From the NCBI RefSeq assembly GCF_000764185.1, contig NZ_JQEC01000051.1, positions 90,969 through 154,968 of the forward strand: DNA of 64,000 bases, read 5' to 3'. This DNA comes from Colwellia psychrerythraea (GTDB taxonomy: Bacteria; Pseudomonadota; Gammaproteobacteria; Enterobacterales; Alteromonadaceae). Positions within the stretch are counted from its first letter, which is position 1. Every line of letters begins with the position of its first letter. A program made the position numbers and the translations under genes. Below the pieces are notes generated by a model. That model did no database searches. It saw only the letters and a program-made list of their open reading frames with translations, and had not been told where the DNA came from. Shown here in pieces: positions 19,121 through 28,043 of the stretch.

Positions 19121-19189
19121 TAACTAATAACTAAATTAATATTTAGTTATTAGTTATTAGTTATTAGTTATTAGTTATTAGATATTAGA
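19121..19189. repeat. Heptamer tandem repeat with overlapping palindrome
   Basis: Five exact copies of TTAGTTA run from 19143 to 19177, followed by degenerate copies. Overlapping the start, TAACTAATAACTAAAT (19121-19136) and its exact complement at 19141-19156 form a 16-bp palindrome with a 4-nt loop. It lies between convergent genes, so a hairpin terminating either transcript is possible, although no clear T-run follows. Confidence 0.8.
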
Positions 19190-19220
19190 CAACAATTGAG
19201 CCGATAAAAGAGACAACTAA

Positions 19221-20090
19221 CTAGCTTTCATTTTTAAAGCGTGAGATCAAACTCGAAGTGTCCCAGCGATTGCCACCATTTTCTTGAATCTCTTGATAAT
19301 AACCATCAAGTTGCTTAGTTATCGTCAAATCAGCACCTAATTTATCCGCTGCCTCAAATGCAATAGCTAAGTCTTTTCTGACCCAATCAACAGCAAAACC
19401 AAAATCAAATTCACGCGCACACATAGTTTTACCGCGATTATCCATTTGCCAAGAACCAGCGGCACCTTTACCAATAGTATCCAGTAACTTATCAGTATCT
19501 AGTCCTGCTTTTTGGGCGAAATTCAAGCCCTCTGCTAAACCTTGTACTGTATTAACAAAACAAATTTGGTTAACCATTTTAGCTAATTGCCCTGAGCCTA
19601 CAGGCCCCATTAATTGACTAAAACGGGCGAAGGCAGTCATCACAACCTCGGCTTTAGCAAAGGTAGCTTCTTCGCCGCCAACCATTACTGTTAACACACC
19701 ATTTTCCGCACCTGCTTGACCACCAGAAACGGGTGCATCTAAAAAGTATTGCCCATTTTTAGATGCTATCGCTCCCAGCTCAACAGCAAGCTCTGCTGAT
19801 GCAGTAGTATGATCAATAAAAATACTGCCTTTATCAAGCCCAGAAAAAACGCCCTCTTCACCCAACGCTATTTCACGCACATCATCATCATTACCGACAC
19901 AAGCGAAAACAATATCACACCCTTTTGCTGCGAGTGCGGGTGTTGCTGCAATATCACCATCAAACTCTTGCTGCCAAGTTAAAGCTTTCTCGTTGTTGCG
20001 GTTATAAACACAAACTTGATGCCCTGCTTTTTTCAAGTGACCTGCCATTGGGTAACCCATGACCCCTAGGCCTATAAATGCAATTTTCAT
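19221..20090 (-). CDS. Beta-hydroxyacid dehydrogenase (HIBADH / tartronate semialdehyde reductase family)
   Basis: 289 residues. The N-terminal IAFIGLGVMGYPMAGHLKKAGH is the NAD(P) fingerprint of the family, with NRNNEKA marking the ribose-phosphate-binding end. The substrate motif DAPVSGGQAGAENGVLTVMVGG is present. The catalytic lysine lies in GQLAKMVNQ, within the G-xx-xKxxN pattern. The C-terminal all-alpha domain carries KDLAIAFEAADK. It oxidises or reduces a small beta-hydroxyacid such as 3-hydroxyisobutyrate or tartronate semialdehyde; which one cannot be told from sequence. It is a single gene, convergent with the chemoreceptor and divergent from gpx, with no pathway neighbours. Confidence 0.85.
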   Translation of the reverse strand: MKIAFIGLGVMGYPMAGHLKKAGHQVCVYNRNNEKALTWQQEFDGDIAATPALAAKGCDIVFACVGNDDDVREIALGEEGVFSGLDKGSIFIDHTTASAELAVELGAIASKNGQYFLDAPVSGGQAGAENGVLTVMVGGEEATFAKAEVVMTAFARFSQLMGPVGSGQLAKMVNQICFVNTVQGLAEGLNFAQKAGLDTDKLLDTIGKGAAGSWQMDNRGKTMCAREFDFGFAVDWVRKDLAIAFEAADKLGADLTITKQLDGYYQEIQENGGNRWDTSSLISRFKNES

Positions 20091-20318
20091 ATATTTCCCT
20101 TTGTTTCTTAATTTGTTTCTTAATTCGTTAATTCATTCAATGAAGTCAGTTTACGACAGTTTACAATTTTGCTCTAGCAACTTTGCAAACCAGCAATTAT
20201 CATTTACAATAACAATTAGGTTGCACACAACTAATTTGCACATAACTTAAATAACAGGGCAATATTACAACCAACTATTAAGCAACTTTTTATGTTTTAC
20301 CTTTAAGGAATAACGATT

Positions 20319-20801
20319 ATGAGTAATATTTATCAATTTTCAGTTACCGACAATAAACAAGAAACCATTAAATTGACTCAGTTTACTGATAAAGTATTAT
20401 TGATTGTTAATACTGCTAGTCATTGTGGTTTTACTCCCCAATACGAAGGCTTACAAGTATTACACGATACTTTTCAACCCAAAGGATTCGAAGTTTTAGC
20501 CTTTCCATGTAATCAATTTAAACAGCAAGAAAGTGGTAGTAATGAAGAAATCCAACAATTTTGTGATTTACAATTCAATATTAAATTCCCTTTATTTAAT
20601 AAAATAGAAGTCAACGGTAATAACGCTGAGCCCTTATTTAGTTATTTAAAAAAGCAGGCACCCGGCATCCTAGGCTCTAAATCAATCAAATGGAATTTCA
20701 CTAAGTTTTTAGTAAACCGCCAAGGGCAAGTGGTAAAACGTTATGCTCCAACCACTAAACCAGAAGCCATAACAACTGATATTAAAAAGTTATTAGCATA
20801 A
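20319..20801 (+). CDS. gpx: Glutathione peroxidase (cysteine type)
   Basis: 160 residues with the GPx signature NTASHCGFTPQYEGLQ. The peroxidatic residue is Cys36, encoded by TGT, so this is not a selenoprotein. Gln and Trp of the catalytic set lie in FPCNQFKQQESG and in KWNFTKFLVNRQG. The second cysteine, in FPCNQF, is the likely resolving Cys, as in thioredoxin-dependent bacterial enzymes. It reduces peroxides in the cytoplasm. The stop codon lies 3 bp before the ATG of the OhrR-like regulator, so the two form an operon that is probably induced by organic peroxide. An AAGGAA ribosome-binding site precedes the start. Confidence 0.94.
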   Translation: MSNIYQFSVTDNKQETIKLTQFTDKVLLIVNTASHCGFTPQYEGLQVLHDTFQPKGFEVLAFPCNQFKQQESGSNEEIQQFCDLQFNIKFPLFNKIEVNGNNAEPLFSYLKKQAPGILGSKSIKWNFTKFLVNRQGQVVKRYAPTTKPEAITTDIKKLLA

Positions 20802-20804
20802 TTG

Positions 20805-21236
20805 ATGAGTGATAATTTACAGTTAGAAAAACAATTATGTTTTCGCCTTTATAGTTTGAATAAACTAATGTGTCGTCTTTATGCTCCAGTATTAAAGGAG
20901 TTAGCGTTAACTTACCCTCAATATTTAGTGATGATGGTGTTATGGCAATATAAAACTGGCATATCGATTAAAGACTTGGGTATCAAGCTTGATTTAGACT
21001 CAGGTACACTGTCCCCTTTATTAAAGCGTATGGAAAAACAAGCACTGCTCAAGCGTAATCGCCAAAAAAAAGATGAACGTGTAGTGGTTATCAAGTTAAC
21101 TCAAAAGGGAATTGAGTTACAAAAAAATGCCGAGCATATCCCAGCAAAAATGTTTGCCGTGACAGGGTTAACATTCGAAAAATTGCAAAGCTTAAATCAA
21201 GAGCTGGATCAGCTTATTGAAAATATAACTGATTAA
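20805..21236 (+). CDS. ohrR: OhrR-type MarR-family peroxide-sensing repressor
   Basis: 143 residues from ATG at 20805; a TTG directly before it could add one residue. The N-terminal LCFRLYSLNKLMCRLY matches the OhrR helix that carries the reactive cysteine, here Cys12. The winged helix follows (IKDLGIKLDLDSGTLSPLLKRM, then KKDERVVVIKLTQKG). In this family, oxidation of that Cys by organic hydroperoxide releases DNA. It lies directly behind gpx rather than next to an ohr gene, suggesting that it controls gpx and itself. A strong terminator follows. The family assignment is firm; the target is inferred from linkage. Confidence 0.88.
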   Translation: MSDNLQLEKQLCFRLYSLNKLMCRLYAPVLKELALTYPQYLVMMVLWQYKTGISIKDLGIKLDLDSGTLSPLLKRMEKQALLKRNRQKKDERVVVIKLTQKGIELQKNAEHIPAKMFAVTGLTFEKLQSLNQELDQLIENITD

Positions 21237-21243
21237 CAAAAAG

Positions 21244-21288
21244 AGCACACAGCTAGAAAATGACTATTTTGCTGTGTGCTACTTTTTT
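21244..21288 (+). terminator. Rho-independent terminator after gpx-ohrR
   Basis: AGCACACAGC (21244-21253) pairs perfectly with GCTGTGTGCT (21271-21280), followed by ACTTTTTT on the plus strand. The loop is 17 nt. It ends the gpx-ohrR transcript and faces the end of lysC. Confidence 0.85.
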
Positions 21289-21352
21289 GTGCCTTGATAT
21301 GTTTTATCACTTATCAAATAGACTGTAGCTGAAGATAACTAGCCGAATCGAC

Positions 21353-22723
21353 TTAGTTGAATAAAGTATTGTGCAATTTCTCAACAACCAGATTAGCATC
21401 GCTCTCATCAACTAAAAAGCACAAGTTATTGTCACTAGCGCCATGGCAAATCAAACGGACATTTATATCATTAATTGTTTCAAATATACTTTGGCCAACC
21501 CCTTTAGCTAGGGTTAAACCATTACCAATAACTGCGACCAATGACAAACCATGTTCAACACTTACTTCACACAACTGCTCTAATTCAGCAACTACAGTAT
21601 TTGTAATTAAAGATTGCGTTGAACCACTGGGGTTATCAAAAGTTAAAGCAACACTAATTTCACTGGTGGTAATTAAATCAACACTCAATTCATGTTTTGC
21701 TAACAAGGTAAAAACTTTTGCTAAAAAGCCACTGGCATGTAACATTGCCGGACTTTTAACTGTCACTAACGTTTGTTCTCGCCTTAAAGCAATTGAGCGA
21801 TAAGTTGGGTTAGAGTCCACCTTTTTCTTAATTTGAGTCCCTCCCTGTTCAGGCTCTTTACTAGAGCCAACAAAAACTGGAATATTACAACGCATTGCAG
21901 GAATAAGTGTCGCTGGGTGTAATATTTTGGCGCCAAAAGTGGCCATTTCAGCCGCTTCACCAAAACTAATTTCTTTAATCGCTCTAGCCTGATCAGTAAT
22001 ACGCGGATCGGTAGTAAATATGCCAACTACATCAGTCCAAATAGATAAATTATCACCCTTTAATGCTTCAGCGAGTAACGCAGCAGAATAATCTGACCCC
22101 CCTCGGCCTAAAGTAGTTGTTTGGCCTTTATTATCTTGACCAATAAAACCTTGAGTGACTAGCACTTTTTCTTTAAGTTTAGGCGCTAATAGTAATGTAC
22201 ATTGCTCGCTTAACTGCTTGATATCTACTACGGCTTTACCATGTAAACTATTGGTTTTCATTACTTGTTGAACATTAAAATATTCACCTGAAACATCGAT
22301 AGACTGCAAAACTTGAGCAAAAATACGTGAGCTTAGTTGTTCACCAAAGGCAAGAATCGCATCGGTAGTTTTAGTTGAGTATTGCAAAGATTGCGTTAAA
22401 GCCTGTTGAGTTAGCGCATCTAGTAAATTATCTATTTCTTGATTAAGCGAGGTTTCAACTACAGCAGTTAAATGCTGAGTAATATTAACTTGAATACTAC
22501 GAATATTTTCAATGATGGCTCTCTGTTCTTCTACAGAGACATTCTGCTGACTTAATCGCACCAAATAATTAGTTACACCTGCACTAGCTGAAACAACCAC
22601 TAAGCGGTTACTAGCATCACTTTTAACAATATTGGCACACCGTAACATGGCTTGAAAATCGGCAACACTGGTGCCGCCAAACTTGGCTACGGTTAATGAT
22701 GATGTTGATTGTACTGGATTCAC
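21353..22723 (-). CDS. lysC: Lysine-sensitive aspartokinase III
   Basis: 456 residues if initiated at GTG 22723, which has a strong GGGAG ribosome-binding site six bases upstream; the ATG at 22744 lies upstream of that site and is less likely. The N-terminal kinase domain has VAKFGGTSVADF, the GRGGSDYSAALLAEAL segment and a TDPRI loop. Two C-terminal ACT domains (from about residue 300) bind lysine. It phosphorylates aspartate, the first step to lysine, threonine and methionine. The leader carries a lysine riboswitch, which identifies the LysC isozyme rather than ThrA or MetL. It is monofunctional and a single-gene unit. Confidence 0.96.
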   Translation of the reverse strand: MNPVQSTSSLTVAKFGGTSVADFQAMLRCANIVKSDASNRLVVVSASAGVTNYLVRLSQQNVSVEEQRAIIENIRSIQVNITQHLTAVVETSLNQEIDNLLDALTQQALTQSLQYSTKTTDAILAFGEQLSSRIFAQVLQSIDVSGEYFNVQQVMKTNSLHGKAVVDIKQLSEQCTLLLAPKLKEKVLVTQGFIGQDNKGQTTTLGRGGSDYSAALLAEALKGDNLSIWTDVVGIFTTDPRITDQARAIKEISFGEAAEMATFGAKILHPATLIPAMRCNIPVFVGSSKEPEQGGTQIKKKVDSNPTYRSIALRREQTLVTVKSPAMLHASGFLAKVFTLLAKHELSVDLITTSEISVALTFDNPSGSTQSLITNTVVAELEQLCEVSVEHGLSLVAVIGNGLTLAKGVGQSIFETINDINVRLICHGASDNNLCFLVDESDANLVVEKLHNTLFN

Positions 22724-22957
22724 AAATTTCTCCCATAAAAACACTAGCTAGTTACTGAACTCTTTACTGAATTAATGATTAAGTAAGTTAGCTATTGGAA
22801 GAGCATGACTGAGTAGTTAGCGAATGGAGTATTTTACCTTTCAATTAAGCAAAGTTAATCAAACGACAAAAAAAACGAAACTTTTTCAGCCAGAAGCTCT
22901 CCACCTTTTTTTTAATGCTTAACGATGCCTAATAATATAAGCATCATTTAACAAATA
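22724..22957 (-). promoter_or_regulatory. lysC: Expression platform between lysine riboswitch and lysC
   Basis: On the minus strand this leader segment carries AGGTGGAG and AGCTTCTGG, which can pair with CACCT and CCAGAAG of the aptamer and could form the alternative fold. A run of eight U residues follows shortly after, near 22868-22875, compatible with transcription termination. An exact terminator stem was not obvious by eye. The lysC ribosome-binding site lies at its end. Confidence 0.4.
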
Positions 22958-23107
22958 CGTCAGGTGACAGCCATAAGGATTCAACCTTAGTAACCGAATA
23001 TTTAAGCCCACCTTTAAATATTCTCGGCGATAACTTCCCTCAAAAACGGTAATAGGAAGTGTGGTTCCTCTCGTTTTCTACCTAAGCTTCGCACCTCTTC
23101 TGGTACA
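22958..23107 (-). promoter_or_regulatory. Lysine riboswitch (L-box aptamer) upstream of lysC
   Basis: Read on the minus strand, the leader contains the conserved lysine-aptamer blocks in order: AGAGGTGCGAAGCTTAGGTA, then AGAGGAACC, GGGAAG, ATCGCCGA, AAGGTTGAATCCTTATGG and GCTGTCACCT. P1 closes between GAGGTG at the 5' end and CACCT at the 3' end. These match the known L-box consensus. Lysine binding would reduce lysC expression. The remaining upstream DNA, 23108-23409, is shared with the divergent elyC gene and holds no recognised gene. Confidence 0.92.
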
Positions 23108-23409
23108 TCATCGTTTAGAGTATTAACCCTAAACCACAATACGGAATTATTAGACCCGATCTAGCACAATAATGCAACAGACTTTTAGCCAAGTTTTATA
23201 AATTTCCCCAAATCCTATTTTAATATTAGTTTTTCTTTTCCAAGCGATGCACTGTTATCTTGCTTCGCAGACAAATTGGTAAAAAAACTAGCTTAGCGCG
23301 GTTATAACGAAGCAATCACAAAAATAAGCGCTAATATAGCTCAGCAGCTAAGCGATATAATTGATATAGTAAATAAATCTCGATGTCGTAGGTAAGTTAG
23401 CTAAATTAT

Positions 23410-24174
23410 ATGGATTTATTTCTCCTTAAAAAGATCATCACTGTCTTTATCATGCCAATTAATATTGTGCTGATTTTGCTGGTTTTTGCCCTGATCATTC
23501 ATAGCAAAAAGCCAAAGCAGAGCATTAAAAGTTTATCCGCAGCAATTATCATCCTGCTTATTAGTGCTTTTCCCCCTTTTTCCGATACGGTTATGACAGC
23601 AATTGAAAATAATTATCCGCCATATGTTAAAACAGAAGTAAATATCGATTACATCATAGTGCTTGGTTGTGGCCATAATACCAACGCTGAATTACCGGTA
23701 ACTAGTCAATTAGCTAATTGTTCCTTACAGCGTATGGTTGAAGCTTTACGCATATACCAATTACATCCCGAAGCAAGAATAATTACCTCAGGTTATGGCG
23801 GCCATAATCCAGTATCTAATGCTGAAACTGTCAAACAATCATTAGTGATGTTAGGTGTGCCAGCACAAAAAATTATTACAGAGAATTTCCCAAAGGATAC
23901 CGAAGAAGAAGCTGAGCTTATTGCGCCAAGAGTGCAAGGTACCCAAGTAGTGTTAGTCACCAATGCAGATCATATGCCTAGATCTATTAATTATTTTCAA
24001 GCACAAGGCATATTCCCCATTGCTGCGCCTACGGGTTACTGGGTTAAAAATCCAGACAGTAGTAAAAATTGGACTCACTACACGCCGAGTAGCAAAAAAT
24101 TGAACCAAAGTACTATCGCCTGGTATGAAAGTTTAGGTCTTGTAGTGCAGTGGTTTAAATCACTTTTTAACTAA
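23410..24174 (+). CDS. elyC: ElyC/YdcF-family (DUF218) envelope biogenesis protein
   Basis: 254 residues. Two N-terminal membrane helices (about residues 5-28 and 38-58) precede a DUF218 domain. That domain has IDYIIVLGCGHN, the RMVEALRIYQLHPEARIITSG segment and VLVTNADHMPRSINYFQAQG, as in E. coli ElyC and related proteins. ElyC affects undecaprenyl-phosphate use and peptidoglycan assembly, especially at low temperature; the periplasmic face is the likely site of the domain. The start ATG has no strong ribosome-binding site. It is transcribed divergently from the lysine riboswitch. Confidence 0.82.
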   Translation: MDLFLLKKIITVFIMPINIVLILLVFALIIHSKKPKQSIKSLSAAIIILLISAFPPFSDTVMTAIENNYPPYVKTEVNIDYIIVLGCGHNTNAELPVTSQLANCSLQRMVEALRIYQLHPEARIITSGYGGHNPVSNAETVKQSLVMLGVPAQKIITENFPKDTEEEAELIAPRVQGTQVVLVTNADHMPRSINYFQAQGIFPIAAPTGYWVKNPDSSKNWTHYTPSSKKLNQSTIAWYESLGLVVQWFKSLFN

Positions 24175-24242
24175 TTTAAACTTAACCATTGCTTGCTAAT
24201 CATTAAGCACACAGCTAAATAGTCTTTAATAGGTTAGCGATA

Positions 24243-25001
24243 TTAAACCGGATTATCAATATCAATAAACAGCACTTCAAGTCCGTGCTCTTTTGCTAAA
24301 TGCTCACCTAGAGCTTTTATACCGTAGCGCTCCGTAGCGTGATGACCCGCAGCAAAAAAATGAATATCCATTTCATGAGCAATATGAGTAGTTTGCTCAG
24401 ATACCTCTCCCGTTAAAAAGGCATCAATGCCCTGCTCCGCAGCAAGCTCAATATACCCTTGCCCACCTCCAGAGCACCAAGCAATGGTTTTTATCGGCTT
24501 ATTGCTCGGTGGCGCAATATGTAAACATTCACGTTCAAGAGTGCTATTAATTTTTTGAGTCAGCTGTACGCCACTACATTCATGCTTAAATTCACCCTTC
24601 ATCGCCACACTAAACTCATTGCCAAGCTCTAATGGACTAACATCTTCAATATTAAATAACTTAGCAAGTTGTGCGTTGTTACCTAGTGTCGGGTGAATAT
24701 CAAGGGGTAAATGATAAGCAAATAAATTTATGTCGTTTAGCAGCAGCGCCTTGATACGATCATGTTTCATGCCTCGAATAACATAAGATTCATTTTTCCA
24801 AAAGTAACCGTGGTGTACAACAATGGCATTTGCTTTTTCACTTATAGCTCGGTCGATTAACGCTTTAGACGCAGTAACGCCAGTAATAATTTTTTTTACT
24901 TGCTCACTACCTTGCACCTGAAGACCATTAGGGGTGAAGTCTTTAATTTTCTGTGGTTTTAATAGGCCATTGAGATACTGCTCAAGTTCATTTGTAAGCA
25001 T
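24243..25001 (-). CDS. ybgI: Nif3-like dinuclear metal centre protein
   Basis: 252 residues, the length of E. coli YbgI. Conserved metal-binding residues appear in VVHHGYFWKNE (two His) near residue 65, in AYHLPLDIHPTLGNN near residue 100, and in FFAAGHHATERYGI near residue 215. Members form toroidal hexamers with two metal ions per subunit; a role as GTP cyclohydrolase-like or repair-related enzyme has been proposed but is not settled. It is a single gene convergent with elyC. The family call is secure; the function is not. Confidence 0.9.
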   Translation of the reverse strand: MLTNELEQYLNGLLKPQKIKDFTPNGLQVQGSEQVKKIITGVTASKALIDRAISEKANAIVVHHGYFWKNESYVIRGMKHDRIKALLLNDINLFAYHLPLDIHPTLGNNAQLAKLFNIEDVSPLELGNEFSVAMKGEFKHECSGVQLTQKINSTLERECLHIAPPSNKPIKTIAWCSGGGQGYIELAAEQGIDAFLTGEVSEQTTHIAHEMDIHFFAAGHHATERYGIKALGEHLAKEHGLEVLFIDIDNPV

Positions 25002-25312
25002 ATATGTTAACTCAGTAATAAATTTTAAATATCATACTAGATCGTTAGGTTTTTTACACCTCAGTAACGACCGCACTTGTTAGGGATTTTTTCATGATTA
25101 TTACCTTCAACATCTCCCTCCCTTTAAAGTGTATACAATATACCCACAAAGTGATGATTTAACACACTATTATTTTGTTTCATGTATTGAAAGTTTTTGT
25201 TATAACTTGTCAACTAAATGTTAATTTGGTTAACTTGATGTTACATAGTAGTTGCGAACTATAAATATTGATATTTAAAAAATAATTATAAATAAATCAA
25301 AAGGAAAATGTT
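25002..25312. other. Intergenic region before the TonB receptor
   Basis: 311 bp between the divergent ybgI and TonB-receptor genes. It contains a small perfect dyad GTATA-CAA-TATAC at 25131-25143 and an AAGGAAA ribosome-binding site just before 25313. No known operator such as a Fur box, and no RNA element, was recognised. Confidence 0.4.
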
Positions 25313-27904
25313 ATGAGATCAAAATTGAGTAAAAAACACTTACTTGCGCTAAGTATTTCAACAGCACTTTTAACCACACAAAGTTTTAGCAGTTTAGCCG
25401 CCGAAATAGAAGAAGTTGAAAGAATAGAAGTAACGGGCTCTCATATTAAACGAACCAGTATGGAAGGCCCATCACCTGTCACAAGTTTGTCTCAAGAAGA
25501 TATTCAAAAATCAGGCGTTACTGATCTTATTAGCCTTTTTACCAAATTACCTATTTCCGGCCAAGGAACATTTTCAACTCAAGCTAACAGTAGCGATGAT
25601 ACTGCCAATGGCGGCTCATCAGTTTCCTTGCGTGGCTTAGGTGCCGATTCAACGCTTATTCTAATCAATGGTCGCCGCGTATCTGTATCTCCGTTTGCTA
25701 AAGGCATAGATACCGCTTTTGTTGATATCAATAACATCCCCCTGGCAGCCATTAAACGTGTTGATATTCTAAAAGATGGTGCATCTGCAACTTATGGGTC
25801 TGATGCTGTGGCAGGTGTAATTAATATTGTCTTGAGGGATGATGTTGACGGCGCAGAATTAACAGCAAAAATCGGCGCAACCGCAGATGGCGGTGGTGAA
25901 GAGCAAAGTGTTAACTTAGTTTTTGGTAATAGTACCGAGACCACAAGTCATACCTTTATCTTGGAATATTTTAATCGTGAAGAAGTGCTTTATGCTGATA
26001 GAGATTATTCAGCAACAGCAAACCAAGCTGCACGCACAGGCGATCCTGATGCCACTGATTTTAGAAGCTCTGCCGGTATTCCAGGTACCATTGCTTTAGC
26101 AAGTGATCCATCAAATCGGCTTATTGATCTATACGGTAATGATAAATGTGCTGCTGCTGATATAGATCTTGCTAATAACCTATGTCGATATGATTATGCA
26201 CCGCCCATGAGTATGATCCCTGCTTCTGAGCGTTTTAGCTGGAATTACCTAGGAAAATATGAAATCAATGACAGCATCAGAGCATTTGCTGAATTAAACG
26301 GCCAAAACTCTAAATCAACCGTACGTGGCGCAGGCAGTCCTAGTTTTAATGAGCTAACCATGGATGGGGATAATGTTAACCACCCTTTTGCTGATATGCC
26401 TAGTCATGAATTTTACCAGCAAGATTTAACTATGCGCCGCAGGACCGTTGATATTGGTAATCGTGAGAAACGTGTCGATTCAGACTATTACCGTGTGATC
26501 CTTGGTTTACAAGGTGATATTAATGACTGGAGCTGGGAAGGTGCTTATAGCTATATAAAAAGTAGCTCGGTGGAACGTGGCGTTGATGGTTTCCCTAATA
26601 AACGTCGTACTCAAGAAGCAATAGATAGCGGTTTATGGAACCCATTTGAACCGTCTAGCAATTCACAAGAAGCCTTGGATTACATTGAAACAACCACTAC
26701 TCGTGTAGGTAAATCGACTATGGAGTCTATCGACTTTAAAGTTTCGGGACCTGTTTTAGAGATGCCAAGTGGTGAATTGATGATAGCCCTTGGTACTGAA
26801 TACCGTGAAGAATCAATCAGCGACAACCCTGATGATCAATTTTTACGGGGTGAGGTTTTTGGTACTGAAGCAACTCAAGCCAATGGCTCTAGAGATAATT
26901 TAGCCATATTTGGTGAGTTAGCCATTCCGATAATTGACAATTTAGAAATTCAACTTGCAGTGCGTTATGAAGATTATAGTGATTTTGGTACCACCACAGA
27001 TCCAAAAATTTCATTCCTATGGTCACCGATGGATGACCTAAGCTTACGTGGCTCATATGGTACCGCTTTTAGAGCTCCTTCACTTCACCAACTAGGTTTA
27101 GGGCGTACAGATGAATCACCTAATTTAATAGATACTATGCGCTGTGCTGCTATAGGCAACCAAGATAGAGCCTGTGAACCTCAAGAATATACTGCGGTAT
27201 TTGAAGGTAACCCTGAGTTAGGACCTGAAGAGTCAGAAAGTTATAACTTAGGCATCATCTACAATATTACTGACAACTTAAACTTTACTGTCGACTATTA
27301 TAATTATGATATTACTGACATTATTGATTCTGATACCCAGTTTGTCATGGATAACTATGGTTTAGATGGCACGATTGTCGAACGTCGACCTACCTCAATT
27401 GCCAATGATCCTGGTGAAGTAATCCAAGTAAACGACAGCTTTCAAAATATTGGTGACTTACAAACTTCAGGTATTGACTTAGATGTTAGGTATAACCTTG
27501 ATACAGGCGCGGGTACTTTTAACTTTGGCTACGTACTTAATTATGTGCTGAATTTCGAAGATTACAAAAACACCCAAGAAGGTGGTTTTGAACAGCCACA
27601 AATGCGTTGGACTACCTCTGTTGATTGGGTATTAGATGATGTTAGTGCAAGAGCAGCTATTAACTATGTTGACTCATTTGAGCAAGAGGCATCATTAAAA
27701 CTCAACCAAAAGGTTGATGCTATGATGACCCTTGATGCATCAATTAATTACTTTGGTTTTGAGGATGTCGTACTAACAGTTGGTGCGACTAACTTAACCA
27801 ATGAGGAACCACCTTTTGCTTATCATGACTTTATGGGCTTTGCTGTCAACGTGCATAGTGGTCAAGGTCGGTTTGCTTACGCCCAAGCTAGTTATAAATT
27901 CTAA
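25313..27904 (+). CDS. TonB-dependent outer-membrane receptor
   Basis: 863 residues. A signal peptide ends near LAAE, at about residue 30. A TonB-box-like stretch (VERIEVTGSHIKR) is followed by the plug domain (SLRGLGADSTLILINGRRV, then GASATYGSDAVAGVINIVLR). The beta-barrel runs to a C-terminal aromatic residue (YAQASYKF). It belongs to the subtype with an early IEVTGSHIKRT motif, common in marine Alteromonadales for sugars, peptides or other organics. It is flanked by unrelated genes and has its own terminator, so no substrate can be inferred from neighbours. The upstream region shows neither a Fur box nor the palindrome seen in the nucleoside block. Confidence 0.93.
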   Translation: MRSKLSKKHLLALSISTALLTTQSFSSLAAEIEEVERIEVTGSHIKRTSMEGPSPVTSLSQEDIQKSGVTDLISLFTKLPISGQGTFSTQANSSDDTANGGSSVSLRGLGADSTLILINGRRVSVSPFAKGIDTAFVDINNIPLAAIKRVDILKDGASATYGSDAVAGVINIVLRDDVDGAELTAKIGATADGGGEEQSVNLVFGNSTETTSHTFILEYFNREEVLYADRDYSATANQAARTGDPDATDFRSSAGIPGTIALASDPSNRLIDLYGNDKCAAADIDLANNLCRYDYAPPMSMIPASERFSWNYLGKYEINDSIRAFAELNGQNSKSTVRGAGSPSFNELTMDGDNVNHPFADMPSHEFYQQDLTMRRRTVDIGNREKRVDSDYYRVILGLQGDINDWSWEGAYSYIKSSSVERGVDGFPNKRRTQEAIDSGLWNPFEPSSNSQEALDYIETTTTRVGKSTMESIDFKVSGPVLEMPSGELMIALGTEYREESISDNPDDQFLRGEVFGTEATQANGSRDNLAIFGELAIPIIDNLEIQLAVRYEDYSDFGTTTDPKISFLWSPMDDLSLRGSYGTAFRAPSLHQLGLGRTDESPNLIDTMRCAAIGNQDRACEPQEYTAVFEGNPELGPEESESYNLGIIYNITDNLNFTVDYYNYDITDIIDSDTQFVMDNYGLDGTIVERRPTSIANDPGEVIQVNDSFQNIGDLQTSGIDLDVRYNLDTGAGTFNFGYVLNYVLNFEDYKNTQEGGFEQPQMRWTTSVDWVLDDVSARAAINYVDSFEQEASLKLNQKVDAMMTLDASINYFGFEDVVLTVGATNLTNEEPPFAYHDFMGFAVNVHSGQGRFAYAQASYKF

Positions 27905-27952
27905 AGTAAAAGTGTATCGAATTTGATTTAAAATTTTTTAGTTTTCATTACA

Positions 27953-27986
27953 AAGCAAAACCATTCACTACGGTTTTGCTTTTTTA
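27953..27986 (+). terminator. Rho-independent terminator after TonB receptor
   Basis: AAGCAAAACC (27953-27962) pairs perfectly with GGTTTTGCTT (27972-27981), and the T-run continues to 27986. Confidence 0.88.
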
Positions 27987-28043
27987 TTGATGGGATTATT
28001 TTTCGTCGTCCCTCCCTGTTTTATGTCCGTTTATTGCTTGGTT

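Noticed and set aside
19143..19177. TTAGTTA repeats as a possible CRISPR array
   Set aside because: Units are seven bases and directly adjacent, with no spacers and no cas genes in the window.
20424..20426. Possible selenocysteine in the glutathione peroxidase
   Set aside because: The codon at the peroxidatic position is TGT (Cys), not TGA.
21357..21803. 148-codon ORF antisense to lysC
   Set aside because: It is the mirror of the conserved aspartokinase frame; low-complexity Ser/Thr/Leu-rich product is typical of such shadows.
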